Numbered from the stretch's first letter, positions 41,576 to 51,000 are shown. The stretch: 64,000 nt of DNA from Nonomuraea angiospora (GCF_014873145.1 NZ_JADBEK010000001.1:10664001-10728000); one strand, 5' to 3'. The notes: generated from the sequence alone by a model not told the origin. Numbers and translations are program-made.

Positions 41576-43747
41576 GTGGCCATTCGGTGGCGGAACGCGG
41601 TGGGGCGGCGGGCGGCGGGAATCGTCGCGGGCGCGCTCGTCGCCGTGCTGGTCGGCGTCGGCCTGTTCCTGGGCCAGGGCGTCTCCAGCGCCCGCCCCAA
41701 GCTCTCCGACGTCGGGGCGTGGCTCGGCAGCGCGCTCAACGGTGAGGTGGTGCACGCCAACGGCCTGTCCGGGCAGCTAGACGGCCGCGTGGACCTGGCC
41801 TCCGCCGAGGGCGAGCCGCTCAAGGTGGTGCAGGACGGCAACAACGTGCTCGTCATGGACTCCACGGGCAAGGTCGGCCGCATCGACCCCACCCAGCTTG
41901 AGGTCGCCCAGACCAACACGCTCGGCGCGGGCGGCATGCAGATCGTGATGGGCGGCGGGAAGGCGTACGGGATCGACCCCCGGGCCGGCACCGTGCAGCA
42001 GCTCGACCCGCTGACGGTGAGCACGATCGGCTCCCCGCTCACCCTCAAGGCGCCGCTCGGCCAGGCCGGCCTCGGCAAGGACGGCACATTGTGGGTGCCG
42101 GTGCCCGAGGACGGCACGCTGGTCCAGGTGAAGGACGGCCGGCAGGTCAAGGCCGTGACGGTCGGCGAGCCCGGCGACCCGCTCACCCTGACGCTCGCCA
42201 ACGGCGCCCCGCTGGTCACGAACTCCGCCGCCGCCTCCGCCATGCTGATCGGCCCGGCGGGCACCCGGCTCCAGGTGTCCCTGCCCAGCACGGTGACGGG
42301 CGCGGGCGGCGGCGGCCTGCTGGTCCCGGCGGTGGCCGAGAGTCAGATCGTGCCGATCCTGGAGCCCAGGAAGGGCGCGCTCGTCCTGGTCGACACCGCC
42401 GGCGGCGGGCTGACCACGGTCTCGGTGAAGGGCGGCAAGCTGGGGGCGCCGCAGGCGCTCGGGCGGCGCGTCTACATCGCCGACGAGAGCACGGGCCGGC
42501 TCATCGTGTACGACACGGTGGCCAAGGCGTTCGAGCCCCAGAAGGTCGTCACGGGCAAGGCGGGGCCGCTGGAGGTGTTCGTCAAGGACGGGCTGCTCTG
42601 GGTGAACGACCAGTTCAGCGAGACCGCCCTGGTCATCGAGCAGGACGGCAGGGGGCACCGGGTCGGCAAGTACGACGAGGCGCTCGGCCAGAAGGACACG
42701 CCGACGCCGCTGCCGGTCCCGACCGACCTCCCCACGGTGGTGCAGCCGACCCTGGCGCCCACCCGCTCGACCAGGCAGCCCACCGGGAAGCCGACGTCCG
42801 TGCCGACGAGGACGAAGACGGCCGTGCCGACCGTGACCGTGACGAAGACCCCCACCCCGTCCGCCACTCCTTCGGACACCCCGACCCCGACCCCGACCCC
42901 GACGCCCACTCCCACGCCGACCCAGACGCCCGATCCGCCGGGATCGGTGACGGCCAGGTCCGGGCCCGGCTGGATGGAGGTCACCTTCACACCCTCCCGC
43001 CAGGGCACGGTCAAGGGCTACTCGCTCAAGGGCGCGTCCGGCGCCGCCGACGTCACGCCGTCCCGCGTGCAGCCCGACGGGCCGTACCAGTTCCGGGTGA
43101 GCGGCGGCCGGTGCGACCAGGAGTACACGTTCCGGGTGGTCGCTGAGTGGTCCGGCGGCGAGGTGGAGTCCCAGTCGTCCGTGCCCGTGCGCCCGTGCGT
43201 CGCACCGGGCCGGCCGTCCGGCTTCACCGCCAAGGGCAAGAACCACGGCGCCGACCTGACCTGGTCGGCCCCGGAGAACGCGCGGGACGGCGGCGTCACG
43301 TACACGCTGGACGGGCCCGGCAACCACCCCGGCTCGCCCGACGGCACCGCCGCCGAGGTCACCGGGCTCAAGAACGGCCAGTCCTACACCTGGACGCTGC
43401 GGGCCAAGAACGCGGCGGGCGAGAGCGAGGAGCGCGCGGAGGCCACGGCCGACCTGCGCCTGCCGTCCGCCCAGTTCAGGAACGCCAACAACAACGACAG
43501 GGACACCATCATCCGCTCCGGGCCCAGCGCGGGCGCCGAGGCGGGGCGCATCCCCAAGGGCGTGTACATCACGATGACCGTGCTCTGCCAGCAGAAGGGC
43601 GCCCCCTACACCGACACGGACACGGGCATGAGCAGCGACGTCTGGAACAAGGTGGAGTCCGGCCGCGGCAACGGCTGGCTCAACGACGTGCTGATGGACA
43701 CCCCGAAGGGGGGCTTCCCCGCGGCCCCGCTCTGGGAGTGCGAGTGA
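41576..43747 (+). CDS. Membrane-anchored beta-propeller/Fn3 protein of the type VII locus
   Basis: 723 aa from GTG 41576. A signal-anchor helix (residues about 12-33) is followed by a beta-propeller-like region with short repeats (VVQDGNNVLVMDSTGKVGRI; LGKDGTLWVPVPEDGTL). A Pro/Thr-rich linker of about 80 residues (TPTPTPTPTPTP) comes next. Two fibronectin III-like domains follow (SVTARSGPGWMEVTFTPS; DLTWSAPENA), and then an SH3-like C-terminal domain with paired Cys. It faces the cell wall. It probably serves as scaffold or wall-binding part of the module with the DUF58 and transglutaminase-like genes, which follow with 4-bp and 13-bp overlaps. Confidence 0.8.
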   Translation: MAIRWRNAVGRRAAGIVAGALVAVLVGVGLFLGQGVSSARPKLSDVGAWLGSALNGEVVHANGLSGQLDGRVDLASAEGEPLKVVQDGNNVLVMDSTGKVGRIDPTQLEVAQTNTLGAGGMQIVMGGGKAYGIDPRAGTVQQLDPLTVSTIGSPLTLKAPLGQAGLGKDGTLWVPVPEDGTLVQVKDGRQVKAVTVGEPGDPLTLTLANGAPLVTNSAAASAMLIGPAGTRLQVSLPSTVTGAGGGGLLVPAVAESQIVPILEPRKGALVLVDTAGGGLTTVSVKGGKLGAPQALGRRVYIADESTGRLIVYDTVAKAFEPQKVVTGKAGPLEVFVKDGLLWVNDQFSETALVIEQDGRGHRVGKYDEALGQKDTPTPLPVPTDLPTVVQPTLAPTRSTRQPTGKPTSVPTRTKTAVPTVTVTKTPTPSATPSDTPTPTPTPTPTPTPTQTPDPPGSVTARSGPGWMEVTFTPSRQGTVKGYSLKGASGAADVTPSRVQPDGPYQFRVSGGRCDQEYTFRVVAEWSGGEVESQSSVPVRPCVAPGRPSGFTAKGKNHGADLTWSAPENARDGGVTYTLDGPGNHPGSPDGTAAEVTGLKNGQSYTWTLRAKNAAGESEERAEATADLRLPSAQFRNANNNDRDTIIRSGPSAGAEAGRIPKGVYITMTVLCQQKGAPYTDTDTGMSSDVWNKVESGRGNGWLNDVLMDTPKGGFPAAPLWECE

Positions 43748-44868
43748 TCACCAGGGCGGGGTGGGGCCTGGCGGCCGCCTCGGTGCTGGTCTACGCCGTG
43801 GGGGCGCCGCTCGGGTACGCCCAGGCGGCGGTCCTCGCGGTGGCGGGGCTGGCCGCCGTGGGCGCGAGCGCGCTGTGGACGCTGCGCGGCGCCGGGCTGG
43901 ACGTGCGGCGGGAGCTGACGCCGGTGAAGGTGGCCAGGGGCGAGCCCGCGGTGGCCCTCCTGCACGTGCGCAACACCGGCCGCCGCCGCCACGCCGGGCT
44001 GGTGGCCCGCGACACCTGCCGGGGCACGTCCGTCACGGTGGAGGTGCCGGCGCTGGCCCGCGACACCGCGCGGACGGTGTCGTACCGGCTGCCCACCCGG
44101 CGGCGCGGGGAGACGCCCGTCGGGCCGTTGCTGCTCGACCGCACCGACCCGTTCGGGCTGGCGCGGCGCTCGATCGCGTACGGGCGCACCGACCTGCTCC
44201 TGGTCCGGCCGCGTACGGTGCCGCTCGCGCCCCCGCACGCCGGCCGCCGCAGGCACCTCGACGGGCTCGACTCGCGCTCCGCGCCGAACGGGGCGATCAG
44301 CTTCAACGGGCTGCGCGACTACGTGATCGGCGACGACCTGCGGCACGTCCACTGGCGCTCCACGGCCCGCACCGGCGTCCTCATGGTCAAGGAGCTGACC
44401 GACGTCAACCTGCCGAGCACCGTTACGGTCCTGGACACCCGGTACTCGTCGTACGAAGGGGACGACGAGTTCGAGCTGGCCGTGGACGTGGCGGCGTCGG
44501 TGGCCTGCGCGGTGACGCGCGACCGCTTCCCCGTGCGGCTGCTCACGGGGGCGGGGGAACTGCTGCACGCCAAGGGCGGGCCGGGGGAGACCGAGGAGGT
44601 CCTGGACCGGCTCGCCGTGGTGGAGCGCTCCGAACAGGCGGACGCGCCGCTCCACGCCCTGCGCCGGGCGGGCTCGGGCGGGGCGCTGGTGCTGGTCAGC
44701 GGCTCGTTCGCGGGGCTCGCGGACGTGGCGGCCGTGCGGCGGCGCTTCGACGAGGTGCTGTTCGTGCGGGTGGGCGAGCCGGTGGAGGGCGGGCGGCCGG
44801 CGGCGGCCGGGGTGACGGTCATCGAGATCAGCGACCTGGCGGACCTGGCGGCGGCATGGCCCCGCTAG
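43744..44868 (+). CDS. DUF58 domain protein
   Basis: 374 aa from GTG 43744. Two N-terminal membrane helices, then a beta-rich region and the DUF58 hallmark FNGLRDYVIGDDLRHVHWRS, with TARTGVLMVKEL following. The C-terminal part is vWA-like. DUF58 proteins normally work with a MoxR ATPase and a transglutaminase membrane protein. The latter is downstream, but no MoxR gene lies in the window. Confidence 0.88.
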   Translation: MITRAGWGLAAASVLVYAVGAPLGYAQAAVLAVAGLAAVGASALWTLRGAGLDVRRELTPVKVARGEPAVALLHVRNTGRRRHAGLVARDTCRGTSVTVEVPALARDTARTVSYRLPTRRRGETPVGPLLLDRTDPFGLARRSIAYGRTDLLLVRPRTVPLAPPHAGRRRHLDGLDSRSAPNGAISFNGLRDYVIGDDLRHVHWRSTARTGVLMVKELTDVNLPSTVTVLDTRYSSYEGDDEFELAVDVAASVACAVTRDRFPVRLLTGAGELLHAKGGPGETEEVLDRLAVVERSEQADAPLHALRRAGSGGALVLVSGSFAGLADVAAVRRRFDEVLFVRVGEPVEGGRPAAAGVTVIEISDLADLAAAWPR

Positions 44869-47282
44869 CCGGGCCGCCGCCCCACGACGTCGCGGTGCCA
44901 CAGGGGCGCACCCCGACCCCACCGGGCGTCGCGCCCGCGCGCCCACCGGGCCCCGCGCCCGTATCGGGCCCCGCGCCCGTGTCAGGCCCCGCATCCGCGT
45001 CGGGTGGCGGGCCGGTGCCGGCAGGCGAGCCGGTGGATGGCGGGTCGCCGGGGGTGGGCGCGGTGAGTGCCGGAGCGTACGCGGCCGGGGCGCCGGTGCG
45101 GGGGCTGGTGTCCGTGGGGGTCGTGGCGCTGCTGGCCGCGACGGCCGGGCTCGCCTTCGACGGGGTGTTCCCGTTCGCCGCCCTGCTCCCCGTGGTCGGC
45201 CTGGCGGCCGGGGCGCCGTGCGTGCTGTCGGTGCTGCTGTACGGCCGGTTGCCGCTCCGGGGAACGGTCCCGGTCAGCGTGCTGGGCTGGCTGGTGGCGG
45301 TGTCGGCGACGCTGTTCAGGTCGGAGGCCTGGCTCGGGTTCCTGCCCGGCCCGGCCGCCGTGCGCGCGGCGCTGCTCGGCGTGCGCGACGCGGGCGGCCG
45401 GCTCCTGACCACGATCCTCCCGGCGGCGCCCGACAGCACGGCCGTCGTGCTGGTCAGCTTCCTGGTCTGGGCCGCCGCCCTGGCCGGGGCGGAGATCGCG
45501 CTGCGGTCCAGGTCCGTCATGCTGCCCGCCCTGGCCGCGCTCCCCGTGCTCGCCGTCGCGGTCGTGCTGGGGGTCGCCGGGGCCGGGTCCGTGGTGCCGT
45601 ACGCGGCGGTGTTCGCCGGGCTGACCCTGCTGCTCGGCCTGGTCAGGGCGGCCAGGTCGGCGGGGACGCTCGCGGCGGGCGTGCCGCTGCTGGCCTGCCT
45701 CGTGCTGGCGGCCGTCGTCACCGCGCCCGCCCTGCCCATGGCCGAGCGCCCGTACGACGTGCGCCGGCTCGTCGAGCAGCCCCCGCCGCGGCCGATCAAC
45801 GGCGTGAGCGCGCTCGACCAGGTGTCGGCGTGGCTGCAGAACCCGCAGCGCGAGCTGTTCACGGTCGCCACCGCCTCGGAGGCGAACCTGCGCCTGGCCG
45901 TCCTGGACACCTTCGACGGGGTCACGTGGACGTCGGGCGCGGGGTTCGTCCCCACGGGCGGGCGGGTGCCGGGGCAGGAGGGCGGCGGGGACCCGGTCAC
46001 GCAGCGGTTCACCCTGCAGAAGCTCCCGGGCCCGTGGCTGCCCGCCGCCGACCGGCCGCTGCTGGTCAAGGGCGCGGGCATCGTGGTCGATCCCGCGACG
46101 GGCATGCTGGCCGGCACGCAGGCGCGCGAGGGCATGACGTACGAGGTGACCTCGGGGATCCGCCACTACACGGCGGAGGATCTGCGCGCGGCCGTCCCCG
46201 CCGCCGACCCGGCCGCGCTGCGGCTGCCGGACGGGCCGGACGGCCGCACCCCGCCGCAGCGGGCCCGCCTCCTCGCCATCGCCCGCCGCGCCACGGCCGG
46301 GGCGCAGAGCCCGACGCAGCGGGCCGCGCGGCTGGCGGCCTACCTGCGCAAGCACGCGGTGAACGACGTCAACTCGCCGCCCGGGCACGGCTACCGCAGC
46401 GTCGAGTTCTTCCTGACGGAGTCGCGCAGGGGGACGACGGAGCAGTTCGCCGCCTCGTTCGCGCTGCTGGCCCGCGCGATCGGGCTGCCGAGCCGGATCG
46501 TCGTGGGCTTCCGCCCGGGAACCGGCTCCGGCTCGGGGTCGGGCTCGGGCTCCGGCTCTGGCTCGGGAACCGGCTCTGGCTCGGGTTCCGGCTCCGGTGG
46601 GGTGCGGCAGGTGCGGGGTGGGGACGTGCTGGCCTGGGCCGAGGTCGAGTTCGAGGGGATCGGGTGGGTGCCGTTCTACCCGACGCCGTCGCGTACGAGG
46701 TCGGGAGGGGGCGGTGACGTGGCCGAGGGCGCGCCGAAGCAGGCGCGGGAGATCGAGCAGGCGATCAACAGCGACTCCTCCGAGCCCAAGCCGACCCCGA
46801 CGGCCGCCAACCGCGCCACCCCGACCCCGGCGCCGCGTCCCGGCGGCTCCTCCGGCCCGCTCGTCTGGGCGGCCGTGCCCGCCGCCGCCCTCCTGGTGTA
46901 CCTCCTGGCCGTGCTCGTCGTGCCGCCGCTGAGGCGGATGCGCCGCCGCCGGGCCGCCGTGCCCGCCGCGCGGGTGGTGGGGGCGTGGCGGCAGACGGTG
47001 GCCAGGCTGCGCGTGGCCGGGATCCCGGTGCCCTCGGACGCGCTGACCGCCGGCGAGGTGGCGTCTCTGGCCGAGTCCGTCCTGGGTCCTGCCGCGCGTG
47101 AACCGCTCACGACGCTCGCCGGCGTGGCCAACCTGGCGACGTTCGGGGGAGCGCCCGTGGACGAGGCCGACGCCGACCTGGCCTGGCGCCACTTCGGTGG
47201 CGTGGACGCGCTGGTGCGGCAGAAGGTCGGCCTCGCGAGCAGGCTCGCGCACCGCCTGTCGCCGAGATCCCTGGTGGGGTAG
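44856..47282 (+). CDS. Transglutaminase-fold membrane protein lacking the catalytic triad
   Basis: 808 aa. ATG 44856 lies within the end of the DUF58 gene. After a proline-rich N-terminus there are about six membrane helices (DUF3488 type, residues 80-295), an extracytoplasmic transglutaminase-like domain (about 470-620), a final helix near 665-690 and a cytoplasmic tail. Where the family has YCEQF, HAWVEV and FDPTP, this protein reads TTEQF (Thr528), LAWAEV (Leu592) and FYPTP (Tyr608). All three triad positions are changed while the flanking residues are kept. A Gly/Ser repeat is inserted between the first two motifs. It probably serves a structural or binding role. Confidence 0.85.
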   Translation: MAPLAGPPPHDVAVPQGRTPTPPGVAPARPPGPAPVSGPAPVSGPASASGGGPVPAGEPVDGGSPGVGAVSAGAYAAGAPVRGLVSVGVVALLAATAGLAFDGVFPFAALLPVVGLAAGAPCVLSVLLYGRLPLRGTVPVSVLGWLVAVSATLFRSEAWLGFLPGPAAVRAALLGVRDAGGRLLTTILPAAPDSTAVVLVSFLVWAAALAGAEIALRSRSVMLPALAALPVLAVAVVLGVAGAGSVVPYAAVFAGLTLLLGLVRAARSAGTLAAGVPLLACLVLAAVVTAPALPMAERPYDVRRLVEQPPPRPINGVSALDQVSAWLQNPQRELFTVATASEANLRLAVLDTFDGVTWTSGAGFVPTGGRVPGQEGGGDPVTQRFTLQKLPGPWLPAADRPLLVKGAGIVVDPATGMLAGTQAREGMTYEVTSGIRHYTAEDLRAAVPAADPAALRLPDGPDGRTPPQRARLLAIARRATAGAQSPTQRAARLAAYLRKHAVNDVNSPPGHGYRSVEFFLTESRRGTTEQFAASFALLARAIGLPSRIVVGFRPGTGSGSGSGSGSGSGSGTGSGSGSGSGGVRQVRGGDVLAWAEVEFEGIGWVPFYPTPSRTRSGGGGDVAEGAPKQAREIEQAINSDSSEPKPTPTAANRATPTPAPRPGGSSGPLVWAAVPAAALLVYLLAVLVVPPLRRMRRRRAAVPAARVVGAWRQTVARLRVAGIPVPSDALTAGEVASLAESVLGPAAREPLTTLAGVANLATFGGAPVDEADADLAWRHFGGVDALVRQKVGLASRLAHRLSPRSLVG
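46519..46602 (+). repeat. Gly-Ser coding repeat in the transglutaminase-like gene
   Basis: About 14 GS/GT dipeptide units in a row, coded by GGCTCN-type hexamers. They form a flexible insert in the loop between the first and second triad positions. Confidence 0.75.
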
Positions 47283-47289
47283 CCGCCGC

Positions 47290-49134
47290 TCAGGAGGGTG
47301 GCGGGGTGGCCAGGGGGAGCACGATCGGGGGCTGGACCTGGTCGTCCTGGCTGCCCGGGCTCGTCTCCGCGGCGCCGCGGATGCACAGGGCCGACGACCA
47401 CGCCACGGACGAGGGCTGGCCGAGAGCGACCACGGTGCCGACCTTGAAGCAGTAGCCCGTGACCGGGTCGAGGCCGCCCAGGGTGTAGGTGTTGCTGCCG
47501 CCGGCCGACGACACCAGCCGGTTGCCGGGGGCCTGCTGGATCACCACGGGGTAGCCGCTCTTGCGTACCGCCTTCCAGGCGAGGGTCACGGCGGTGCCGT
47601 TGTCGGACACCACCTTGAGGCTCTTGGGACGGTACGCGGCCACCGCGGCGGGATCGACGGTCTGGCGGCGCGCGGGCGGCTTGCTCGTCTGTGGTTGCGA
47701 CTCTCCCGGCGGCGTCGGTTGGCCGGTGGGCCGGTCCGTGGGCCGGTCCGTCGCCTGGTCCGTCGGCTGATCTGTCGGCTGGTGGTCGGCCTCGGGCGGT
47801 GTGCCGGGGGTCGTGGGGTCGAGGGCGGCGGACGTCGCGCCGGCGGGTTGCCGGGCGTCGGGCCGGCCGTTCATCGCCAGGGCCACGCTGCCCACGCCCA
47901 CCACCACGGCCAGCACCGAGGCCGTGGTGACCAGCAGCGGGACCCGGCTGCGGCGGCCCGGCTCGGCGGCGGGGGCGTGGGGCGCGGAGACCTCGGGGGG
48001 AGGCTGGGAGAAGGGCTGAGGGCCGGCGGGCGGCCTGACCTGGGAACGGTCGGGGTCCACCGTCCAGACCAGCTCACGGGGCCCCGACCGCTCCACCGCT
48101 CCCGAGTCCTCAGGGGAGGGCGAGGGGAGGCGCGCGGTGAGGGGCTGTCCCGCGTCCCCGAGGGGCAGGCGGGCCGTCGAGGGCTGCCCCGCGTCCCCGA
48201 GGGGGAGTCGGGTGGTCGGCGGCTGGGCCGGGTCCCCGAGGGGGAGTCGGGTGGTCGGCGGTTGGCCCGCGTCGCCGACGGTGAGGCGGGTGGTCGGTGG
48301 TTGGGCCGGGAGTGCGGTCGGTGGGTGGGCGGTCAGGAGCTGGGAGGCGACGGTGGCCAGGTCGGTGGCGGTCGGGCGGTCGGCCGGGGTCTTGGCCATC
48401 GCCTTCCGCAGGGTCTCGGCCAGGTCCGGCGGCACCCCCGGCGGGAGCGGCGGCGGCGCCTCCGTCAGCACCCCGAGCACGAACTTGGCCGTGCCCCCCG
48501 CCCCGTCCAGCGGGAACGCGGGCCGGCCCGCCAGCAGCTCGTACACCATCGACCCCAGCGCGTACACGTCGGAGCCGGGCACGGGCGGGTGGCCCTCCAG
48601 CTCCTCCGGCGCCGCGTGCACCGACGGGAGCGTGCCGTCGGGCAGCTCCACGATCGACATCAGCGCGGACATGGCGAACCCCGTGAGCGCCACCCCGCGA
48701 CCGGCCACGATGACGTTCTCGGGCGTGACCCGGCCGTGCACGCCGCCCGCCGCGTGCGTGGCGGCGAGCGCGTCCGCCACCGCCCGCAGCAGCCCCAGCG
48801 CCTCGTCGAGCGGCATCGGCAGGCTCCGCCCCAGCCGCTCGGCGAGCGTGAGACCGCCGTGGAGCGGCGTCACCAGGTACGGCCGCCCGTCGCCGGTGGC
48901 CCCCACCTCCAGCACCGGGATCACGCCGTCGTGGGCCGCCAGCGCCTCGGGGAAGCCGAAGCCGCGGACGATCCGCTTCAGCGCCCGCCGGTCGGCCCGG
49001 TGGCACGCGAGCGTCTTGACCAGCACCTCGGCCCCCGTGGCCGCGGACCGGGCGAGGTGCGCGGTCCACGGGCCGTCCTGGCCGGCCCGCTCCAGCAGCC
49101 GGTAGCCGCGGACCCGCTCGGTCGTCACCGTCAT
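47290..49134 (-). CDS. Membrane serine/threonine pseudokinase with Fn3 domain
   Basis: 614 aa. Kinase-like fold at residues 1 to about 270: Lys40 (EVLVK) and the late-lobe motifs AAPEELEG and SDVYALGSMVYELLAG are kept. The catalytic loop reads HGRVTPEN (133-140) instead of HRDLKPxN, and DFG is GFA (152-154). Both essential Asp are absent, so no ordinary phosphotransfer is expected. Next come five near-identical 13-aa units (QPPTTRLPLGDAG), one membrane helix (about 398-421), a Pro/Thr-rich linker with PTDQ repeats and an extracytoplasmic Fn3-like domain. Its start overlaps the stop of the upstream gene (ATGA). It may be a signalling scaffold for the secretion system. Confidence 0.85.
   Translation of the reverse strand: MTVTTERVRGYRLLERAGQDGPWTAHLARSAATGAEVLVKTLACHRADRRALKRIVRGFGFPEALAAHDGVIPVLEVGATGDGRPYLVTPLHGGLTLAERLGRSLPMPLDEALGLLRAVADALAATHAAGGVHGRVTPENVIVAGRGVALTGFAMSALMSIVELPDGTLPSVHAAPEELEGHPPVPGSDVYALGSMVYELLAGRPAFPLDGAGGTAKFVLGVLTEAPPPLPPGVPPDLAETLRKAMAKTPADRPTATDLATVASQLLTAHPPTALPAQPPTTRLTVGDAGQPPTTRLPLGDPAQPPTTRLPLGDAGQPSTARLPLGDAGQPLTARLPSPSPEDSGAVERSGPRELVWTVDPDRSQVRPPAGPQPFSQPPPEVSAPHAPAAEPGRRSRVPLLVTTASVLAVVVGVGSVALAMNGRPDARQPAGATSAALDPTTPGTPPEADHQPTDQPTDQATDRPTDRPTGQPTPPGESQPQTSKPPARRQTVDPAAVAAYRPKSLKVVSDNGTAVTLAWKAVRKSGYPVVIQQAPGNRLVSSAGGSNTYTLGGLDPVTGYCFKVGTVVALGQPSSVAWSSALCIRGAAETSPGSQDDQVQPPIVLPLATPPPS
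48124..48294 (-). repeat. 39-bp tandem repeat in the pseudokinase gene
   Basis: Four full 39-bp units and a partial one code for TTRLPLGDxxQPP-type 13-mers in the juxtamembrane region. The TTRLP spacing suggests a multivalent docking or phospho-site array. Confidence 0.75.
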
Positions 49135-50357
49135 GCGATCACGGACGGGCCGCCCATGTCATCGGTCTCGAACGCCTCGTCCTCCACCAGCGGGAACCTG
49201 GCCCTGTCACGGTCCCGCTCGCTCCCGTTCTGGCCGCCGCCCATCATGGGCGGGATCATGCCCATCCCCATGCCGGTGGCGCCCAGCCGGCCCGCGCCGC
49301 TCGCGGGCGATCCCGAGCCGCTGAGCTGCGTGGCCGGGACGGTGCCCGGCAAGGTGCCGGGGCCGTTGCCGGTGGGCTGGCCGGTGGTCGGGCCGGGCGG
49401 CAGGTTCGTCTGCGGCAGGCTCGGCTGGGGCGGCACCGCCGCCAGGTCCGTCCTGGGCGTCTCGGGCAGTTTGGGGGTGTTGAGCTCGGGATTCTTCAGG
49501 TCCGGGTTCTGGAGCGAGGGGTCCTTCAGGTCCGGGGTCTGCGGGGTCTGGAGAGAGGGGTCCTTCAGCGAGGGGTTCTGGAGGGAGGGGCTCTGGAGGG
49601 AGGGGTCCTGCAGCGACGGGTTCTGCAGCGACGGGTTCTGGAGAGACGGGTCCTGCAGCGAGGGGTCCTGGAGTGACGGGTTCTGGAGGGCGGGGGTGTC
49701 GAGACGGGGGGTCCCGTACGGGGAGCCCGGGCCGGTGCCCGCGTACGGGTCGCCGGTCAGGCTGCTCGGCAGCTTGGGCCCGAGCGGGAGGGACGGGTCG
49801 GTCAGCCCCGCCTGCGGGGCCGAGGACCGCTGCTCCACATAGCCCGCGATGGCCCCGTACACCTCCCCCATGAACCTGTTGAGCTGCCGCAGGTGATGGC
49901 GGGCGAGCGCGTGGCCGTTGGTGTCGCTGCCGAAGGCGTCGCCGATGTCGTCGTCGAGGCCGACGCTGCCCGTCCGCGGCACGTTGTTGTGGAACCAGGG
50001 GAGCACCTGGGCGCCGTACCACTCCAGGGGCACGCCGACCGAATCGGCGGCGATGCTGATGCGCGCGAGGTCGCGTTGCAGCTCGCCGACGGTCTCGAAG
50101 ATCTTCTGCAGGGACTCGCCGCCCAGCGTCTCCGCGATGCGCCCGGCCTGGTTGTGCAGGAGCTCCACGGACTCGGCGCACATCTCGGCGATCTCCTTGT
50201 ACCGCTTGCCCGCGTCGGCGACGCGCCCCGGGTTGGTGCCCTGGATCAGGGCGGCGACGCCGTCGCTGCTGTCGGAGTCGCCGTTGCCGGTCGGCGCGAT
50301 GTCGTCGATCTGCGGCGCCCGGGTGTCCTTGAGCGCGTCCGTCCAGTAGTCGGTCAT
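49131..50357 (-). CDS. PPE-like type VII substrate with Pro-rich pentapeptide repeats
   Basis: 408 aa from ATG 50357. The helical N-terminal 180 residues (AGKRYKEIAEMCAESVELLH; LEWYGAQVLPWF) resemble PPE/EspB-type secreted proteins. A long disordered tail with about twelve LQ(N/D)PS pentapeptides follows, then Gly/Met-rich GMGMGMIPPMMGGG. The C-terminus is acidic with FETDDMGGPSVIA, comparable to FFRPEVVHGPPVVG in the protein at 53404, so a shared export or processing signal is possible. Middle gene of a three-gene minus-strand operon. Confidence 0.7.
   Translation of the reverse strand: MTDYWTDALKDTRAPQIDDIAPTGNGDSDSSDGVAALIQGTNPGRVADAGKRYKEIAEMCAESVELLHNQAGRIAETLGGESLQKIFETVGELQRDLARISIAADSVGVPLEWYGAQVLPWFHNNVPRTGSVGLDDDIGDAFGSDTNGHALARHHLRQLNRFMGEVYGAIAGYVEQRSSAPQAGLTDPSLPLGPKLPSSLTGDPYAGTGPGSPYGTPRLDTPALQNPSLQDPSLQDPSLQNPSLQNPSLQDPSLQSPSLQNPSLKDPSLQTPQTPDLKDPSLQNPDLKNPELNTPKLPETPRTDLAAVPPQPSLPQTNLPPGPTTGQPTGNGPGTLPGTVPATQLSGSGSPASGAGRLGATGMGMGMIPPMMGGGQNGSERDRDRARFPLVEDEAFETDDMGGPSVIA
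49497..49690 (-). repeat. 15-bp tandem repeats coding LQ(N/D)PS
   Basis: About twelve 15-bp units in frame within the PPE-like gene, read on the minus strand as LQNPS, LQDPS, LKDPS and similar. Units differ by single bases. Confidence 0.8.
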
Positions 50358-50367
50358 TCGTCCCCCG

Positions 50368-51000
50368 TCAGTTACGCGTGCGCAGGCCGCCCGCGATGGA
50401 CTGGTCGGCGCTCTTGGCGGTCTTGACGGTGTCGTCCAGCGCCTGCACCACGGCCGCGTACACCGAGTAGACCCGGTTGATCGCGGCGTCCAGCGTGCTC
50501 TGCGCCTTGTCGGTGGTCGCCTTCATGTCGGCGGCGGCCTGCCAGCTGCCGAGGTCGCGCTCCGTCAGCCCGGCGAGGGTGAGGCGGACCTTGAGGCTCT
50601 GGCCGCCCACCTCGCCCTGCAGGCGCTTGAGGTCCTGACGGAGCTGCTCCACGGGCGACGACGGGAGCGGCCTGCCGGTGGCCGGGTCCTCGTACTCGCC
50701 GACCTTGATGAACATCTCCTTCTTCGCCGTCCCCGGGTCGACCGGGTTGCGGGCGAGCAGGGCCTCGCGGTCGGCGTCCGTCGGCGTCCGGGGCGCCTCG
50801 GGGGGATAGTCGCCGTTGCGGTGGAAGTGGATGTGGTCGGCGTACGACTCCTCGATGTTGTCCGGGTCGAAGTCGTACTCGGCGCCGCTGAAGCCGCCTT
50901 CGTAGGTCTGGGTGATCTGCGGCCGCTGGTATACCGACAGGCCGAGGCCCGGCCTGGGGTTGCCGTGCGCGTCGCCTCCCTCGGCCTCAGGTGTCGACAT
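50368..51000 (-). CDS. Type VII locus protein with ESX-type helical C-terminus
   Basis: 210 aa. ATG 51000 has AGAGGAAG upstream. The first 130 residues are polar (YDFDPDNIEESYADHIHFHR). The rest is helical and WXG-like, with LTERDLGSWQAAADMKATTD and TLDAAINRVYSVYAAVVQAL. No family recognised. First gene of the minus-strand operon leading to the PPE-like and pseudokinase genes, and divergent from the mycosin gene with a 106-bp AT-richer gap. Confidence 0.6.
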   Translation of the reverse strand: MSTPEAEGGDAHGNPRPGLGLSVYQRPQITQTYEGGFSGAEYDFDPDNIEESYADHIHFHRNGDYPPEAPRTPTDADREALLARNPVDPGTAKKEMFIKVGEYEDPATGRPLPSSPVEQLRQDLKRLQGEVGGQSLKVRLTLAGLTERDLGSWQAAADMKATTDKAQSTLDAAINRVYSVYAAVVQALDDTVKTAKSADQSIAGGLRTRN

